This document shows positions 9,242-17,798 of a stretch of 64,000 bases of DNA, piece by piece (position 1 is the stretch's first letter; every line of letters begins with the position of its first letter). Under the pieces are notes generated by a model that was not told the DNA's origin, made no database searches, and was given only the letters and a program-made list of their open reading frames with translations. The position numbers were made by a program, and so were the translations under genes. Origin of the DNA: Dyadobacter sp. (GTDB lineage Bacteria > Bacteroidota > Bacteroidia > Cytophagales > Spirosomataceae); assembly GCF_017744695.1 (NCBI RefSeq), contig NZ_JAGIAS010000001.1, positions 1,083,013 through 1,147,012 of the forward strand. The letters run 5' to 3'.

Positions 9242-9415
9242 ATGGATATCATCATCTTTCTAAAAGCAATCGGCAACCTTCTCTTTGCGGCGATACTGTT
9301 GCTGGCGGTAGCGTTCTCATCCGCATTTTCGGTATTGACATACATGTTCCGCGGGTCCCGGCTATCGGTGGCCGGAATCAAAAGCCTTGTCAGGAAAAAA
9401 CATAACCCGCGCTAG
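9242..9415 (+). CDS. small hypothetical membrane protein
   Basis: A 57-residue frame starting MDIIIFLKAIGNLLFAA, with one or two hydrophobic helices (about residues 4-40) and a basic tail (SLVRKKHNPR). A start 54 bp upstream is possible but adds a segment without recognisable character. It is convergent with the receiver-protein gene at 9419, with stop codons 3 bp apart. I recognise no family. Confidence 0.4.
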   Translation: MDIIIFLKAIGNLLFAAILLLAVAFSSAFSVLTYMFRGSRLSVAGIKSLVRKKHNPR

Positions 9416-9418
9416 CGC

Positions 9419-9883
9419 CTACGACAGCAGGTTTTGCCGGAGCAGGAATTCCAGCTGGCCATTGACGTCGATCAGCTTTTCGATCAGCTCCTTGTTTTCT
9501 TCCCGAAGGTGGAAAATCTCGTACGCATTCTTGATGATAATACGGAGCTGCTGCTCGTCCCAGGGCTTGTTGAGGTAGTAGTAGATGTGCCCCTTATTCA
9601 CGGCGTCGATCACCGCGGTAATGTCGGTATAGCCCGTGAGCAGGATACGCACCGGGTCGGAGTAATCTTTTAACACTTCGATCAGAAAGTCCACACCCGT
9701 CATTTCCGGCATGCGCTGATCGGTAATGATCACGTGCACGACGTTGTGTTTCAAAAGTTCGAGACCTTCCCTTCCCGAAGTCGCAATTAAAATGTTGAAG
9801 TCTCTTCTGAAAGCGGCCTTGAATGAGTTGAGATTGTTGATTTCATCATCTACATACAGTACGCTTATTTTTCCTTTTTCCAT
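9419..9883 (-). CDS. stand-alone response regulator (receiver domain)
   Basis: This 154-residue protein has a complete receiver domain: acidic pair D12/D13 (YVDDE), phospho-acceptor D55 (ITDQRMPE), Thr in LLTGYTD and K106 (LNKPWDE). A helical coiled-coil-like tail (about 118-150) follows and there is no DNA-binding domain. The receiver is closely similar to the N-terminal receiver of the REC-kinase at 15423 (both share DDE, NL-SFKA, TDQRMP or ADQRMP, and KPWD), so the two look like paralogues. It is divergent to the Rv1355c-type operon and probably belongs to the same signalling system, acting by protein-protein interaction. Confidence 0.88.
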   Translation of the reverse strand: MEKGKISVLYVDDEINNLNSFKAAFRRDFNILIATSGREGLELLKHNVVHVIITDQRMPEMTGVDFLIEVLKDYSDPVRILLTGYTDITAVIDAVNKGHIYYYLNKPWDEQQLRIIIKNAYEIFHLREENKELIEKLIDVNGQLEFLLRQNLLS

Positions 9884-10270
9884 TCTGAATACCTGGTGCT
9901 TGACGGGGCACGAAGCTCTCCCACCCCGAACTAATTGATAATATTATAATATTAATTCTATATTCGCATCAACAGCCACAGCACTTTCGACAAATTTTTA
10001 CACGATGCATAGGCGCAAGCTTCTGCTAATAAGGGAATTTTACGGGCTAACGTCCAAATATTTTACCCCCCATTGAACCAGAGGTTAGTTTTACAAAAAT
10101 AAATTCAGCAATTTGTGTAATTATTGAAGCGAGTAAAAATGCGTGAATATACGAGATTCAGGGTATGCGATAGCCGGTCCGGTGAATTTAATACGAAGAT
10201 CGGCACAATTTTGTGATTTGTTAAATCCGGCCACGGCCCATTGAAGGACAGGCTTCACAATTATTCTAAA
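9884..10270. other. divergent intergenic region with a 16-bp AT palindrome
   Basis: The gap separates the receiver gene and the Rv1355c-type operon and should carry both promoters. The clearest structure is the perfect palindrome TAATATTATAATATTA at 9939-9954, about 56 bp before the receiver ATG. The DNA is AT-rich, so the palindrome could be fortuitous. No promoter stands out and no small gene is visible. Confidence 0.4.
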
Positions 10271-12556
10271 ATGCACCATAACATAGAAATCAACTATATC
10301 TACAAACCGGTTTTCATCTCCAAAGAGCGCCACGCAGATAAAACAAGTTTCCTCTCCTTCATTGAAGATTATCGCGACAAAACCATACTGGATTTATTTG
10401 CTTCCCAGAAACAAGAACTCATTCGGATAAGGCATCCCAAAAAACGGCTCAATGCCGCGGAAACAGAGCAAAAGTACCGCGAATGGGCCGAAGGCAAAGA
10501 TGTCGAAACCGAAGGTGTGTGGGTTTACTATCCATGGTCGGAACGGCTCCTGCACCTGGTCGATGAAGCCGAATTCGTCGAACTCAGGACCAGCCGTAAC
10601 CAATATAAAATCACACCGGACGAACAGCTACACCTTTCCAAACGGTCAATAGGCATTATCGGGCTATCCGTGGGCCACTCCGTCGCACTGAGCATTGCCA
10701 CCGAACGTGCGTGCGGCAAACTGAAACTGGCTGATTTCGACACAATTGAACTTAGTAACCTCAACCGTATACGTACAGGGTTGCACAACATCGGTGTCAA
10801 CAAATGCATCGTGACCGCCCGCGAGATCGCCGAGATCGACCCTTTCCTTGACATCGAATGCTTCCCCGACGGTATTACCAGGGAAAACCTGGATGGTTTT
10901 CTGCTCGATGGCGGCAAACTCGATATCCTCGTCGACGAATGCGACGACATCGCGCTGAAAATAAGTGCGCGGATCCGCGCGGCGCAGCTCGGCATTCCGG
11001 TGGTGATGGAAACCAGCGACCGCGGAATGCTCGACGTCGAGCGGTTTGACACCGAGCCGGAGCGGCCGATCTTCCACGGCTATTTGCAAGGGCTTCCATT
11101 GGACAAATTCGAACATATTTCCGAAGAAGACAGGCTTCCGCTCGTGCTCCGGATCGTGAATGCAATCAACGGCTCCAAAAGAGGCAAAGTATCACTCGTC
11201 GAAATCGGGCAAAGCATCGGTACCTGGCCACAGCTTGCCAGTGCCGTGACGCTCGGAGGTGGGGTCGTAACCGACGTATGCCGGCGCATCCTGCTCAACC
11301 AGTTTCATGAATCGGGCAGGTATTACATTGACCTGGAAGAACTCGTCGGCGATAAATCGGAGAAGCCTCAGGGATTTCTCAGGCATAACCCGCATGCTCC
11401 TTTCGACTTCACGGAAGCCGTTCGTATAGCTGATTCGTTACCTCTGAAACAGACCGAAAGCATTCCCGAAAATGTGTTGGCCGACATTGTGAATGCGGCC
11501 TGCCAGGCGCCTTCTACCGGAAACGACCAGCCCTGGAAATGGCTTTATCACCACGGAAGGCTATTCCTTTTCCACGACCGATTCCGTTCGTTTTCTTTCG
11601 GCGATTTCGACCAGATCGCTTCCAACATTTCCTTCGGAGCTTCTTACGAGAATATACTGCTGAAAGCCCACGAGGCCGGCCTTGGTGTGAAAGCCGAAAC
11701 TTTTCCGCTGGGTGAAGACTCACCACTCATTGCAGCAATTGATTTTCAACGCAAAGACGCGCATGACGCTGAGCCGGTATACGCTCCCGAGGCTGTCGGC
11801 GCGATTTACGAACGTTGTACGAACCGTAACCCATCGACTCCGATAGAAATCCCGGAAGCTGTTGTCCGACAATTGAAGGATGCCGCCCAGAGCGTCACCG
11901 GGGCGGAATTCCATTTTTTTTCCGACAAGCAGAATATCATGGCCATTGGGGAAATCATCGGCGAATGCGACCGCGTTCGTCTGCTGAACCCGGAAGGGCA
12001 TTACGATTTTGTACATCGCGAAATGAAATGGACCCCTGCGGAAGCTGAATTGTCCAGAGATGGGATCGATGTGCGCACGCTTGGGCTCAACAATGCGCAG
12101 ATAGCCGCGCTTTCGATCATCCGCGACCGGGAAATTTCCCAGACATTAAAAGGTGTGCAGGGAGGCGGCGCATTGGTGGATGCGGCACTCAGATCGGTCA
12201 GTACAGCCTCCGCATTAGGCATGATCACCATGCCCAAATACAGTTACAAGGACTTTTTCCTGGGCGGAATGGCCATGCAACGCCTCTGGCTTCAGGCCGA
12301 ACAATTGCAATTTGCGATCCATCCATTAATTTCCCCGTTTTATTTGTTCCCCCGCATTACCAAGGGCAACAATGCAGGCCTTGACGAAGCCGAGGCAGCG
12401 AGATTACGTACATTAAGAAAGAGATTCATGGAACTTGTCCCGTTTGGAGAGGAAGTAGCGGAAGTTTTCTTGTTTAAGATTGCAAAAGCGGAAAAGCCCG
12501 GAATCAAAAGTTACCGATTGCCATTAAACGAAACACTATTTATTGTAAACCCATAA
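10271..12556 (+). CDS. Rv1355c/MoeY-type fusion: E1-like (ThiF) domain plus nitroreductase-like domain
   Basis: This 761-residue cytoplasmic protein has an N-terminal region of about 120 residues, a ThiF/MoeB/E1-like Rossmann domain (about 125-360) and an FMN nitroreductase-like domain (about 400-700). E1 signs are a glycine loop (GIIGLSVGHS; the second glycine pair is altered), DFDTIELSNLNR, the GVNK lysine and VDECDD. These match the ATP and adenylation residues of MoeB-type enzymes. No CxxC zinc pairs are seen. The nitroreductase part has ACQAPSTGNDQPW, the usual FMN-contact motif. The same fusion is annotated as MoeY in Mycobacterium tuberculosis (Rv1355c), function unproven. A start 30 bp upstream is possible. 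A GNAT-like gene follows after 6 bp. Confidence 0.88.
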   Translation: MHHNIEINYIYKPVFISKERHADKTSFLSFIEDYRDKTILDLFASQKQELIRIRHPKKRLNAAETEQKYREWAEGKDVETEGVWVYYPWSERLLHLVDEAEFVELRTSRNQYKITPDEQLHLSKRSIGIIGLSVGHSVALSIATERACGKLKLADFDTIELSNLNRIRTGLHNIGVNKCIVTAREIAEIDPFLDIECFPDGITRENLDGFLLDGGKLDILVDECDDIALKISARIRAAQLGIPVVMETSDRGMLDVERFDTEPERPIFHGYLQGLPLDKFEHISEEDRLPLVLRIVNAINGSKRGKVSLVEIGQSIGTWPQLASAVTLGGGVVTDVCRRILLNQFHESGRYYIDLEELVGDKSEKPQGFLRHNPHAPFDFTEAVRIADSLPLKQTESIPENVLADIVNAACQAPSTGNDQPWKWLYHHGRLFLFHDRFRSFSFGDFDQIASNISFGASYENILLKAHEAGLGVKAETFPLGEDSPLIAAIDFQRKDAHDAEPVYAPEAVGAIYERCTNRNPSTPIEIPEAVVRQLKDAAQSVTGAEFHFFSDKQNIMAIGEIIGECDRVRLLNPEGHYDFVHREMKWTPAEAELSRDGIDVRTLGLNNAQIAALSIIRDREISQTLKGVQGGGALVDAALRSVSTASALGMITMPKYSYKDFFLGGMAMQRLWLQAEQLQFAIHPLISPFYLFPRITKGNNAGLDEAEAARLRTLRKRFMELVPFGEEVAEVFLFKIAKAEKPGIKSYRLPLNETLFIVNP

Positions 12557-12562
12557 CAGTAC

Positions 12563-13255
12563 ATGGTAGCACATATAAAAGCATACCGTGCACCGGATGA
12601 TGTGGAAACGAGCCTGAGATATGTCGAAGGGCACCGCAGGGTACTCGAAGCTTACGGCGTGAAGCAGGTGACATCGGCCAGCCATACCTGGTTGGAGGAC
12701 CCGAATACTTATGTGATCATCGTGCAATCGGAAGATGGCAAGGACATTTATGGAGGCACCCGGGTACAAGTTCGCTCGGAAAACCTCAAAATGCCGATGG
12801 AAGACGCGATCGCAAAGATCGACAAAAGCATTTACGGTTATGTCGACAAGATCGGCGACTATAACGTGGCGGAATTTTGCGGGCTTTTCAACTCCAAGGA
12901 GGTAGCCGGTTATGGCATCGGCAGCGTATACCTGGGAAGAACGGCCATGGCGATCGCATCGAAGGTCGGAATTAAGTACCTGATGGGCCTATGCTCGCCC
13001 ATCACCCTGGTTATCAGCCAGCGGATCGGGTTCGAGGTATTGACGGACCTGGGCAACAACGGGACATTTTACTATCCCAAAGAAGGATTGATCGCGACGT
13101 CGCTGATCGCCAGGGACCTCATCAACCTGCCCTTTGCGACCGACGAGGAACGTGAAAAAATATTCAGTCTGAGAGCAAACCCTACGCAAACCGTCGTTGA
13201 AACCGGTCGTCGCGGGGACCTAACCATAGTTTACGATATCAATAAATGGATGTAA
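12563..13255 (+). CDS. GNAT-fold acyl/acetyltransferase-like protein
   Basis: A 230-residue cytoplasmic protein with features of the GNAT superfamily: a YVIIVQSEDGKDIYGGTRV strand pair, an AEFCGLFNS strand, a GYGIGSVYLGRTAMAIA segment where CoA-binding loops occur, and ISQRIGFEVL near the end of the fold. The layout recalls N-acyl amino acid synthases and autoinducer synthases, but that is a fold-level guess. It lies 6 bp after the E1-nitroreductase fusion gene. Its last 10 bp overlap the histidine kinase gene, so the three are probably translated together. No catalytic residue can be assigned with confidence. Confidence 0.65.
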   Translation: MVAHIKAYRAPDDVETSLRYVEGHRRVLEAYGVKQVTSASHTWLEDPNTYVIIVQSEDGKDIYGGTRVQVRSENLKMPMEDAIAKIDKSIYGYVDKIGDYNVAEFCGLFNSKEVAGYGIGSVYLGRTAMAIASKVGIKYLMGLCSPITLVISQRIGFEVLTDLGNNGTFYYPKEGLIATSLIARDLINLPFATDEEREKIFSLRANPTQTVVETGRRGDLTIVYDINKWM

Positions 13256-15426
13256 AGTTCTACCGCAGGATTATTGGAACCCTTCTGTTGTTCATGAGCT
13301 TGCTTGCACACGCTCATGCGGGGGAAGTCGTGTTCAAGGGGAGCGATGTGACGATCGGGAGGCAGGTGGAAATACTGGAAGACACTTCCGCGACATGGAC
13401 GATCGACGACGTAAAAGCCCACGGAAAATTTACGCCCAGCTTCGAGGACACGCCCAATTTTGGCGTCAGCGCCTCCAATTTCTGGGTGCGCCTCCATATC
13501 AAAAACAACAGTGCCGAGGATAACCTGTTTCTGGAACTGGCCTACCCTCGCATTGAATCGGTAACATTGTATTCCACCGAACGCGGCAAAGCCAAGGAGG
13601 AAACCATTTCCTGGAACGACGCCTTTGACAAGCGGCATGTCAAACACCAGAATATCGTATTCAAACTCGATATTCCACGACAAACGGCCCAAACCTATTA
13701 CCTGCGGATCCATGGCAGCGAGCAGATTGTGGTCCCGCTCATCGTCCGTAGCGAGATGGGCTTTTTCCAATTTGCACTGACCAACGAAATCATATCCGGT
13801 ATTCACATCGGCGTGCTTTTCGTGATGATGCTCTACAACTTCTTCGTGTATTTCTCAATCCGCGAAAAGAGCTATTTGTATTACGTGCTGTATATCCTTT
13901 TCATCGGACTTACGCAAACGACCATCACGGGTTACACATTCAAATTCCTCTGGCCCGAAACTCCGGCCTTCAACGAATATTCGATCATCCTGTTCCCCGC
14001 GCTGGCCGGAAGCTTTGCATTGATGTTCTTCCAGAACTTCCTGCATATCCGCGAGCGGTCAGCTACCAATTACCGGATCATCATCGCGATCATCGTCACC
14101 TACGGGGTAGCGGTGTTATTCAACCTGCTGGGGCTGAATATGGTCAGCTACCGCATTATCGATCTGCTCGCGCCTTCGGCTGCACTTTTCGCGCTGGTGG
14201 TAGCGCTGATGCTATCCCTGGAAGGCTACCGCCCGGCGAAGTTCTTCCTGGTTGCCTGGTCGATATTTCTGATCGGGATTGTACTTTATTCGCTGCGAAA
14301 CCTTAACATCCTGCCTTACAACAGCTTCACAAACTACACGATGCAGGCCGGCACGGCTATCGAGGTGATATTGCTGTCGTTCGCACTGGCGGATAAGATC
14401 AACATTTTCAAAAAAGAGAAGGAAATATCCCAGGCACAGGCGCTGCGGATTTCGATGGAAAATGAGAAAATCATCCTCGAACAGAATGCCTTCCTCGAAA
14501 AGAGCGTCAACGAACGTACCGCCGAGTTGCAATTCGCCAATACCGAGCTCAACCTGACGCTTACCAAGCTGAAAGACGCCCAGACACAGCTGATCGACTC
14601 GGAAAAAATGGCATCGCTCGGTCAGCTCACCGCGGGCATCGCACACGAGATCAATAACCCCATCAACTTCGTCAGCTCCAATATCCGTCCGCTGCGAAGA
14701 GACATCGACGATGTACTGGAAATCCTCGACTCTTATGACGGCATACGGGAGATCGATTCCATAGAAGGACTTCAGGGGAAAGTGAAGGAGATCGAACGCC
14801 TCAAAGAGGACCTCGACCTGGACTACCTCAAAACCGAGCTCGGCACGTTGCTGAAAGGCATGGAGGACGGCGCCCACCGGACCGTCGAGATCGTAAAAGG
14901 TTTGAAAATATTCTCGCGTGTGGATGAAACCGATCTGAACCTGGTAAATATCAATGAGGGAATCGAGTCCACACTCATTATTCTCAACTACCAGATGGGT
15001 AATTCCATCACGCTGGTAAAGGAACTGGGCAATATCCCGAGCATCGAGTGTTACGCGGGCAAGCTCAATCAGGTATTTATGAATATCCTGACCAACTCCA
15101 TCTACGCATTGCAAAAGGAAAAGCAGGAAGGAAAAACGCCGACCATCTGGGTAAAATCATGGCTGAAAGACCCTGAGACGGTGGCGATCTCGATGCGCGA
15201 CAACGGTCCGGGTATGACGCCGGAGGTCCGTGCCAAGATTTTTGAACCGTTCTTCACCACCAAACAGGTGGGCGACGGGACCGGTTTGGGACTTTCAATT
15301 GTCTTTAAAATTATCGAAGTTCACAGCGGTAACATTCAAGTAAACACCGAGGTAGGAGAAGGAACAGAATTTTTGATCACACTGCCTGTTAAAAGAAAAG
15401 TACGCCCAATCCCTGATTTTCAATGA
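13246..15426 (+). CDS. 7TM-DISM sensor histidine kinase
   Basis: The protein has 726 residues. A signal peptide (1-25) is followed by an extracytoplasmic 7TMR-DISMED2-type beta-sandwich (about 30-170), seven transmembrane helices (about 180-385), a coiled coil (390-455), a HisKA dimerisation domain with phospho-acceptor H467 (GIAHEINNP), and a HATPase domain. The ATPase shows the N box [11 protein letters not shown] near 608, G1 DNGPGM near 652 and G2 GTGLGLSI near 678. DISM sensors bind small, often carbohydrate-like or lipid-like, ligands outside the membrane. The gene overlaps its neighbours by 10 bp upstream and 4 bp (ATGA) downstream. The ligand may be the product of the two upstream enzymes; this is inference. 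Confidence 0.92.
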   Translation: MDVKFYRRIIGTLLLFMSLLAHAHAGEVVFKGSDVTIGRQVEILEDTSATWTIDDVKAHGKFTPSFEDTPNFGVSASNFWVRLHIKNNSAEDNLFLELAYPRIESVTLYSTERGKAKEETISWNDAFDKRHVKHQNIVFKLDIPRQTAQTYYLRIHGSEQIVVPLIVRSEMGFFQFALTNEIISGIHIGVLFVMMLYNFFVYFSIREKSYLYYVLYILFIGLTQTTITGYTFKFLWPETPAFNEYSIILFPALAGSFALMFFQNFLHIRERSATNYRIIIAIIVTYGVAVLFNLLGLNMVSYRIIDLLAPSAALFALVVALMLSLEGYRPAKFFLVAWSIFLIGIVLYSLRNLNILPYNSFTNYTMQAGTAIEVILLSFALADKINIFKKEKEISQAQALRISMENEKIILEQNAFLEKSVNERTAELQFANTELNLTLTKLKDAQTQLIDSEKMASLGQLTAGIAHEINNPINFVSSNIRPLRRDIDDVLEILDSYDGIREIDSIEGLQGKVKEIERLKEDLDLDYLKTELGTLLKGMEDGAHRTVEIVKGLKIFSRVDETDLNLVNINEGIESTLIILNYQMGNSITLVKELGNIPSIECYAGKLNQVFMNILTNSIYALQKEKQEGKTPTIWVKSWLKDPETVAISMRDNGPGMTPEVRAKIFEPFFTTKQVGDGTGLGLSIVFKIIEVHSGNIQVNTEVGEGTEFLITLPVKRKVRPIPDFQ

Positions 15427-16514
15427 GCGAAAAAGCCATCACCATTCTGTACATTGACGACGAGGAGCACAACCTGCATTCGTTCAAGGCTTCGTTCCGC
15501 AAGCAGTACGATATCACGATTACCTCCTCGGTAGTGGAAGCAGAGCAAATGCTGGACGAAAAGGATTTCTGCATCATTCTGGCCGACCAGCGCATGCCGG
15601 GACTAACGGGTGTACAATTTTTTGAAAAGATCAGGACGAAGTTCCCTAAACCGATACGTATCCTCATCACCGGCCATACCGACATCGGTGCGGCCATCGA
15701 CGCGATCAACAAAGGGGAAGTGTTCAGGTTTATCGACAAACCCTGGGATTACAAGTATGTCGAGAATGCGATTTCCAACGCATACGATATTTACAAAACC
15801 CGCGAGGACCTGAAACAGCGGAACATCGAATTGCAAAAGGCGAATGAGGAACTCGACAAGTTTGTGTACAGCGCCTCGCACGACCTGCGCGCACCACTGA
15901 TGTCGGTACTCGGCATTGTGAACTTGGCATTGCTGGAAGAGGACGTCAAATCGCAGAATGAATACCTGGAACTGATCCGGCAGTCGGTAAAGAAACTGGA
16001 TACATTCATTATCAACATTATCGATTACTACAAAAATGCACGCGGCGTACCCGTCGTGACCGACATCAGCTTCGAAGAGCTGGTTACCGAGGTGCAGGCC
16101 ACTATTCAATATCTGCCGGAATACGGCAACCTTAAAATGACCACGGATATTCAGCAAGACGGCATATTCCATTCGGATGTGATGAAGCTGCGGATCATTT
16201 TCAATAATCTCATCAACAACGCAATCAAGTTCCAGGATAAGAACAAGCCTAATCCGTTTGTTCACCTTACTGTAAAATCCACCGATTCCGACGCGCAGAT
16301 CATCGTGGAGGACAACGGGACCGGTATCAAGGAATCGGATCAGGATAAAATTTTCAAAATGTTCTATCGCGCAGGTGCGACCAACAGTGGCTCAGGGATA
16401 GGACTTTACATCGTACACGAGGCGATCGCGAAACTGGGAGGGGAAATCAGCGTAACTTCAAAAATCGGACAGGGTAGTATTTTTGAAATCAACATTCCTT
16501 CTATTAACAAATAA
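15423..16514 (+). CDS. REC-histidine kinase (inverted hybrid)
   Basis: This 363-residue cytoplasmic protein has an N-terminal receiver domain (D12/D13, phospho-acceptor D55 in ADQRMPG, K106 in DKPWD), a coiled-coil linker, and a kinase core with H153 (SASHDLRAP) and an ATPase G box (DNGTGI, GSGIGLYI). There is no sensor or membrane segment, so the receiver probably controls the kinase, relaying phosphate from the DISM kinase encoded just upstream. The start overlaps the upstream stop as ATGA. The next gene is a single receiver 6 bp downstream, a natural phosphate acceptor. Confidence 0.92.
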   Translation: MSEKAITILYIDDEEHNLHSFKASFRKQYDITITSSVVEAEQMLDEKDFCIILADQRMPGLTGVQFFEKIRTKFPKPIRILITGHTDIGAAIDAINKGEVFRFIDKPWDYKYVENAISNAYDIYKTREDLKQRNIELQKANEELDKFVYSASHDLRAPLMSVLGIVNLALLEEDVKSQNEYLELIRQSVKKLDTFIINIIDYYKNARGVPVVTDISFEELVTEVQATIQYLPEYGNLKMTTDIQQDGIFHSDVMKLRIIFNNLINNAIKFQDKNKPNPFVHLTVKSTDSDAQIIVEDNGTGIKESDQDKIFKMFYRAGATNSGSGIGLYIVHEAIAKLGGEISVTSKIGQGSIFEINIPSINK

Positions 16515-16520
16515 CCCGAC

Positions 16521-16910
16521 ATGGAGCCACTGCTTAACTTCTTTTTGATAGATGACAGCGCATTCGACCTGTTCATCTACGAAAAGTTATTGATCAAAAG
16601 CGGGATTACAAATTCAGTCAAAACCTTCAATTCGGCGCGCGACGCTCTCAAACACCTCATTGGTCAGGCCGAAAGCCTGCCGGACACGATTATTCTGCTC
16701 GATCTCCAGATGCCTGATATGAACGGCTTCGAATTCATTGACGAATTCGATCAGCTGCCGGAAGCGCTTCGGCAGAAAGTCAGGATTTTCATGCTTTCGT
16801 CAACCATCGATACCCGGGACATCGAGAAAGCCAAAGCCAGCCAGCATATTATCGACCTGCTGCCGAAACCCCTGGAGATTCCTTTTCTTAAAAAAAAGCT
16901 GGCTATCTGA
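16521..16910 (+). CDS. stand-alone response regulator (receiver only)
   Basis: A 129-residue receiver domain with D11/D12 (LIDDS), phospho-acceptor D61 (LLDLQMPDMNG), Ser94 in the MLSST switch motif and K116 (LLPKP). There is no output domain, so it acts as a phosphate shuttle or by binding a partner. It is the last gene of the Rv1355c-GNAT-kinase operon. It is less similar to the receiver at 9419 than the REC-kinase receiver is, and belongs to the CheY/Rcp1-like class. Confidence 0.9.
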   Translation: MEPLLNFFLIDDSAFDLFIYEKLLIKSGITNSVKTFNSARDALKHLIGQAESLPDTIILLDLQMPDMNGFEFIDEFDQLPEALRQKVRIFMLSSTIDTRDIEKAKASQHIIDLLPKPLEIPFLKKKLAI

Positions 16911-17303
16911 AATCTTTGTAGTATAATTTTTTTGGTACACTAAACTAAGTGGACACGATAACCAACATCTGCATCCACGGTTGCTGTCGCGTGTGACCTT
17001 AAATGGCCTTCTGTGCACATTCTGGAAGAACAAAACACCAAATCGCTACTCTACCTATTGATTGTCAGATCAATAGACTGACTACTAAAATCAAGCACAC
17101 CTCCACAAATTGTCCTATAATGTAACAATCAGCACGACCATTGCTGGAAACAATGTGTCGGAGGAATGCTATTTCCTAAGCTACACTATAAGGTTTCGAA
17201 TCAACAATATGATTTTTCAAATATTAAAAGATTTTACGAAGCCTTGGGTACGTTCTTATTGCATACTGTCCGACAACCAGTGTAAACTTTAACACAATGT
17301 TTA
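16911..17303. other. intergenic region without recognisable gene
   Basis: These 393 bp follow the last signalling gene. I see no convincing terminator, repeat or RNA gene. One 60-codon open frame (from 17110, TTG start) has an amino-acid composition unlike the neighbours and is not called. The right half probably carries the promoter of the small gene at 17304. Confidence 0.4.
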
Positions 17304-17492
17304 ATGAAAACTGATAGCAAAACCCTGGCCGAGATTTTGAAATTGCACGCACAGTACGTTAAAGAGGTTGAGTTCAGTGGCATCAAGCCCTTATCCATGG
17401 AGATTTACAAAACTAACTCCCACAATTTTGTACGCTGGATCCAGGACGAATTTCATCCCGGAAAAAAATTACGCAAAGAGGCACTGTCCTAA
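17304..17492 (+). CDS. small hypothetical protein, 62 residues
   Basis: An ATG-started frame encoding a charged, probably helical cytoplasmic protein (MKTDSKTLAEILKLHAQYVKE at its start, basic C-terminus HPGKKLRKEALS). It is followed at 44 bp by a strong intrinsic terminator in the same orientation, which supports it being a transcribed gene. No family recognised. Confidence 0.6.
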   Translation: MKTDSKTLAEILKLHAQYVKEVEFSGIKPLSMEIYKTNSHNFVRWIQDEFHPGKKLRKEALS

Positions 17493-17535
17493 ATAGCAAA
17501 CAAGCACTCATTATACTCAACGTTTTATGACTGAG

Positions 17536-17572
17536 GCTGCCGGTGAATGGGAACACCGGCAGCTCTTTTTTT
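17536..17572 (+). terminator. intrinsic terminator
   Basis: GCTGCCGGTG and CACCGGCAGC form a perfect 10-bp stem around an 8-nt loop and are followed by a run of T with one interruption (17564-17572). It would end the transcript of the 62-residue protein gene. Confidence 0.9.
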
Positions 17573-17636
17573 ATAGCGCGTTCTTTGTTAAGTTTGGGTA
17601 GATAATGGGTTACCTGCCCCTACCAGCTTATAGAAT

Positions 17637-17786
17637 ATGATTTTCACGATTTTCAAATTGCTGAAAGGCCGTTTTTCCAAAGACGCCATCGAAGAAGCCA
17701 AATCTAACGAAAAAGCGATGACCCGCCAGGAAGCATTGCAGCAAATGCGCAACATCGCCAGCCGCCGCCCGTCCAAGAAGAACTAG
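17637..17786 (+). CDS. small hypothetical basic protein, 49 residues
   Basis: ATG at 17637 to TAG at 17786 encodes a short amphipathic protein starting MIFTIFKLLKGRFSKDAIEE and ending with a basic tail (SRRPSKKN). A hydrophobic first turn followed by alternating charged helices gives it a protein-like composition. It sits between the terminator at 17572 and the convergent araD stop at 17799. No family is recognised and conservation has not been tested. Confidence 0.45.
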   Translation: MIFTIFKLLKGRFSKDAIEEAKSNEKAMTRQEALQQMRNIASRRPSKKN

Positions 17787-17798
17787 GCCGGGTCCTCG

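Noticed and set aside
10271..13255. E1-like gene read as part of a ubiquitin-like antiphage system (Bil or type II CBASS)
   Set aside because: No ubiquitin-like, E2-like, JAB protease or cyclase gene is nearby, and the fusion to a nitroreductase matches the Rv1355c family instead.
14212..15114. 300-codon minus-strand frame opposite the DISM kinase gene
   Set aside because: The plus strand encodes a complete kinase with all catalytic boxes; the antisense frame has no recognisable feature.
17110..17292. 60-codon frame after the signalling operon
   Set aside because: TTG start, Cys/Ile/Asn-rich composition unlike neighbours, and no terminator or partner gene to support it.
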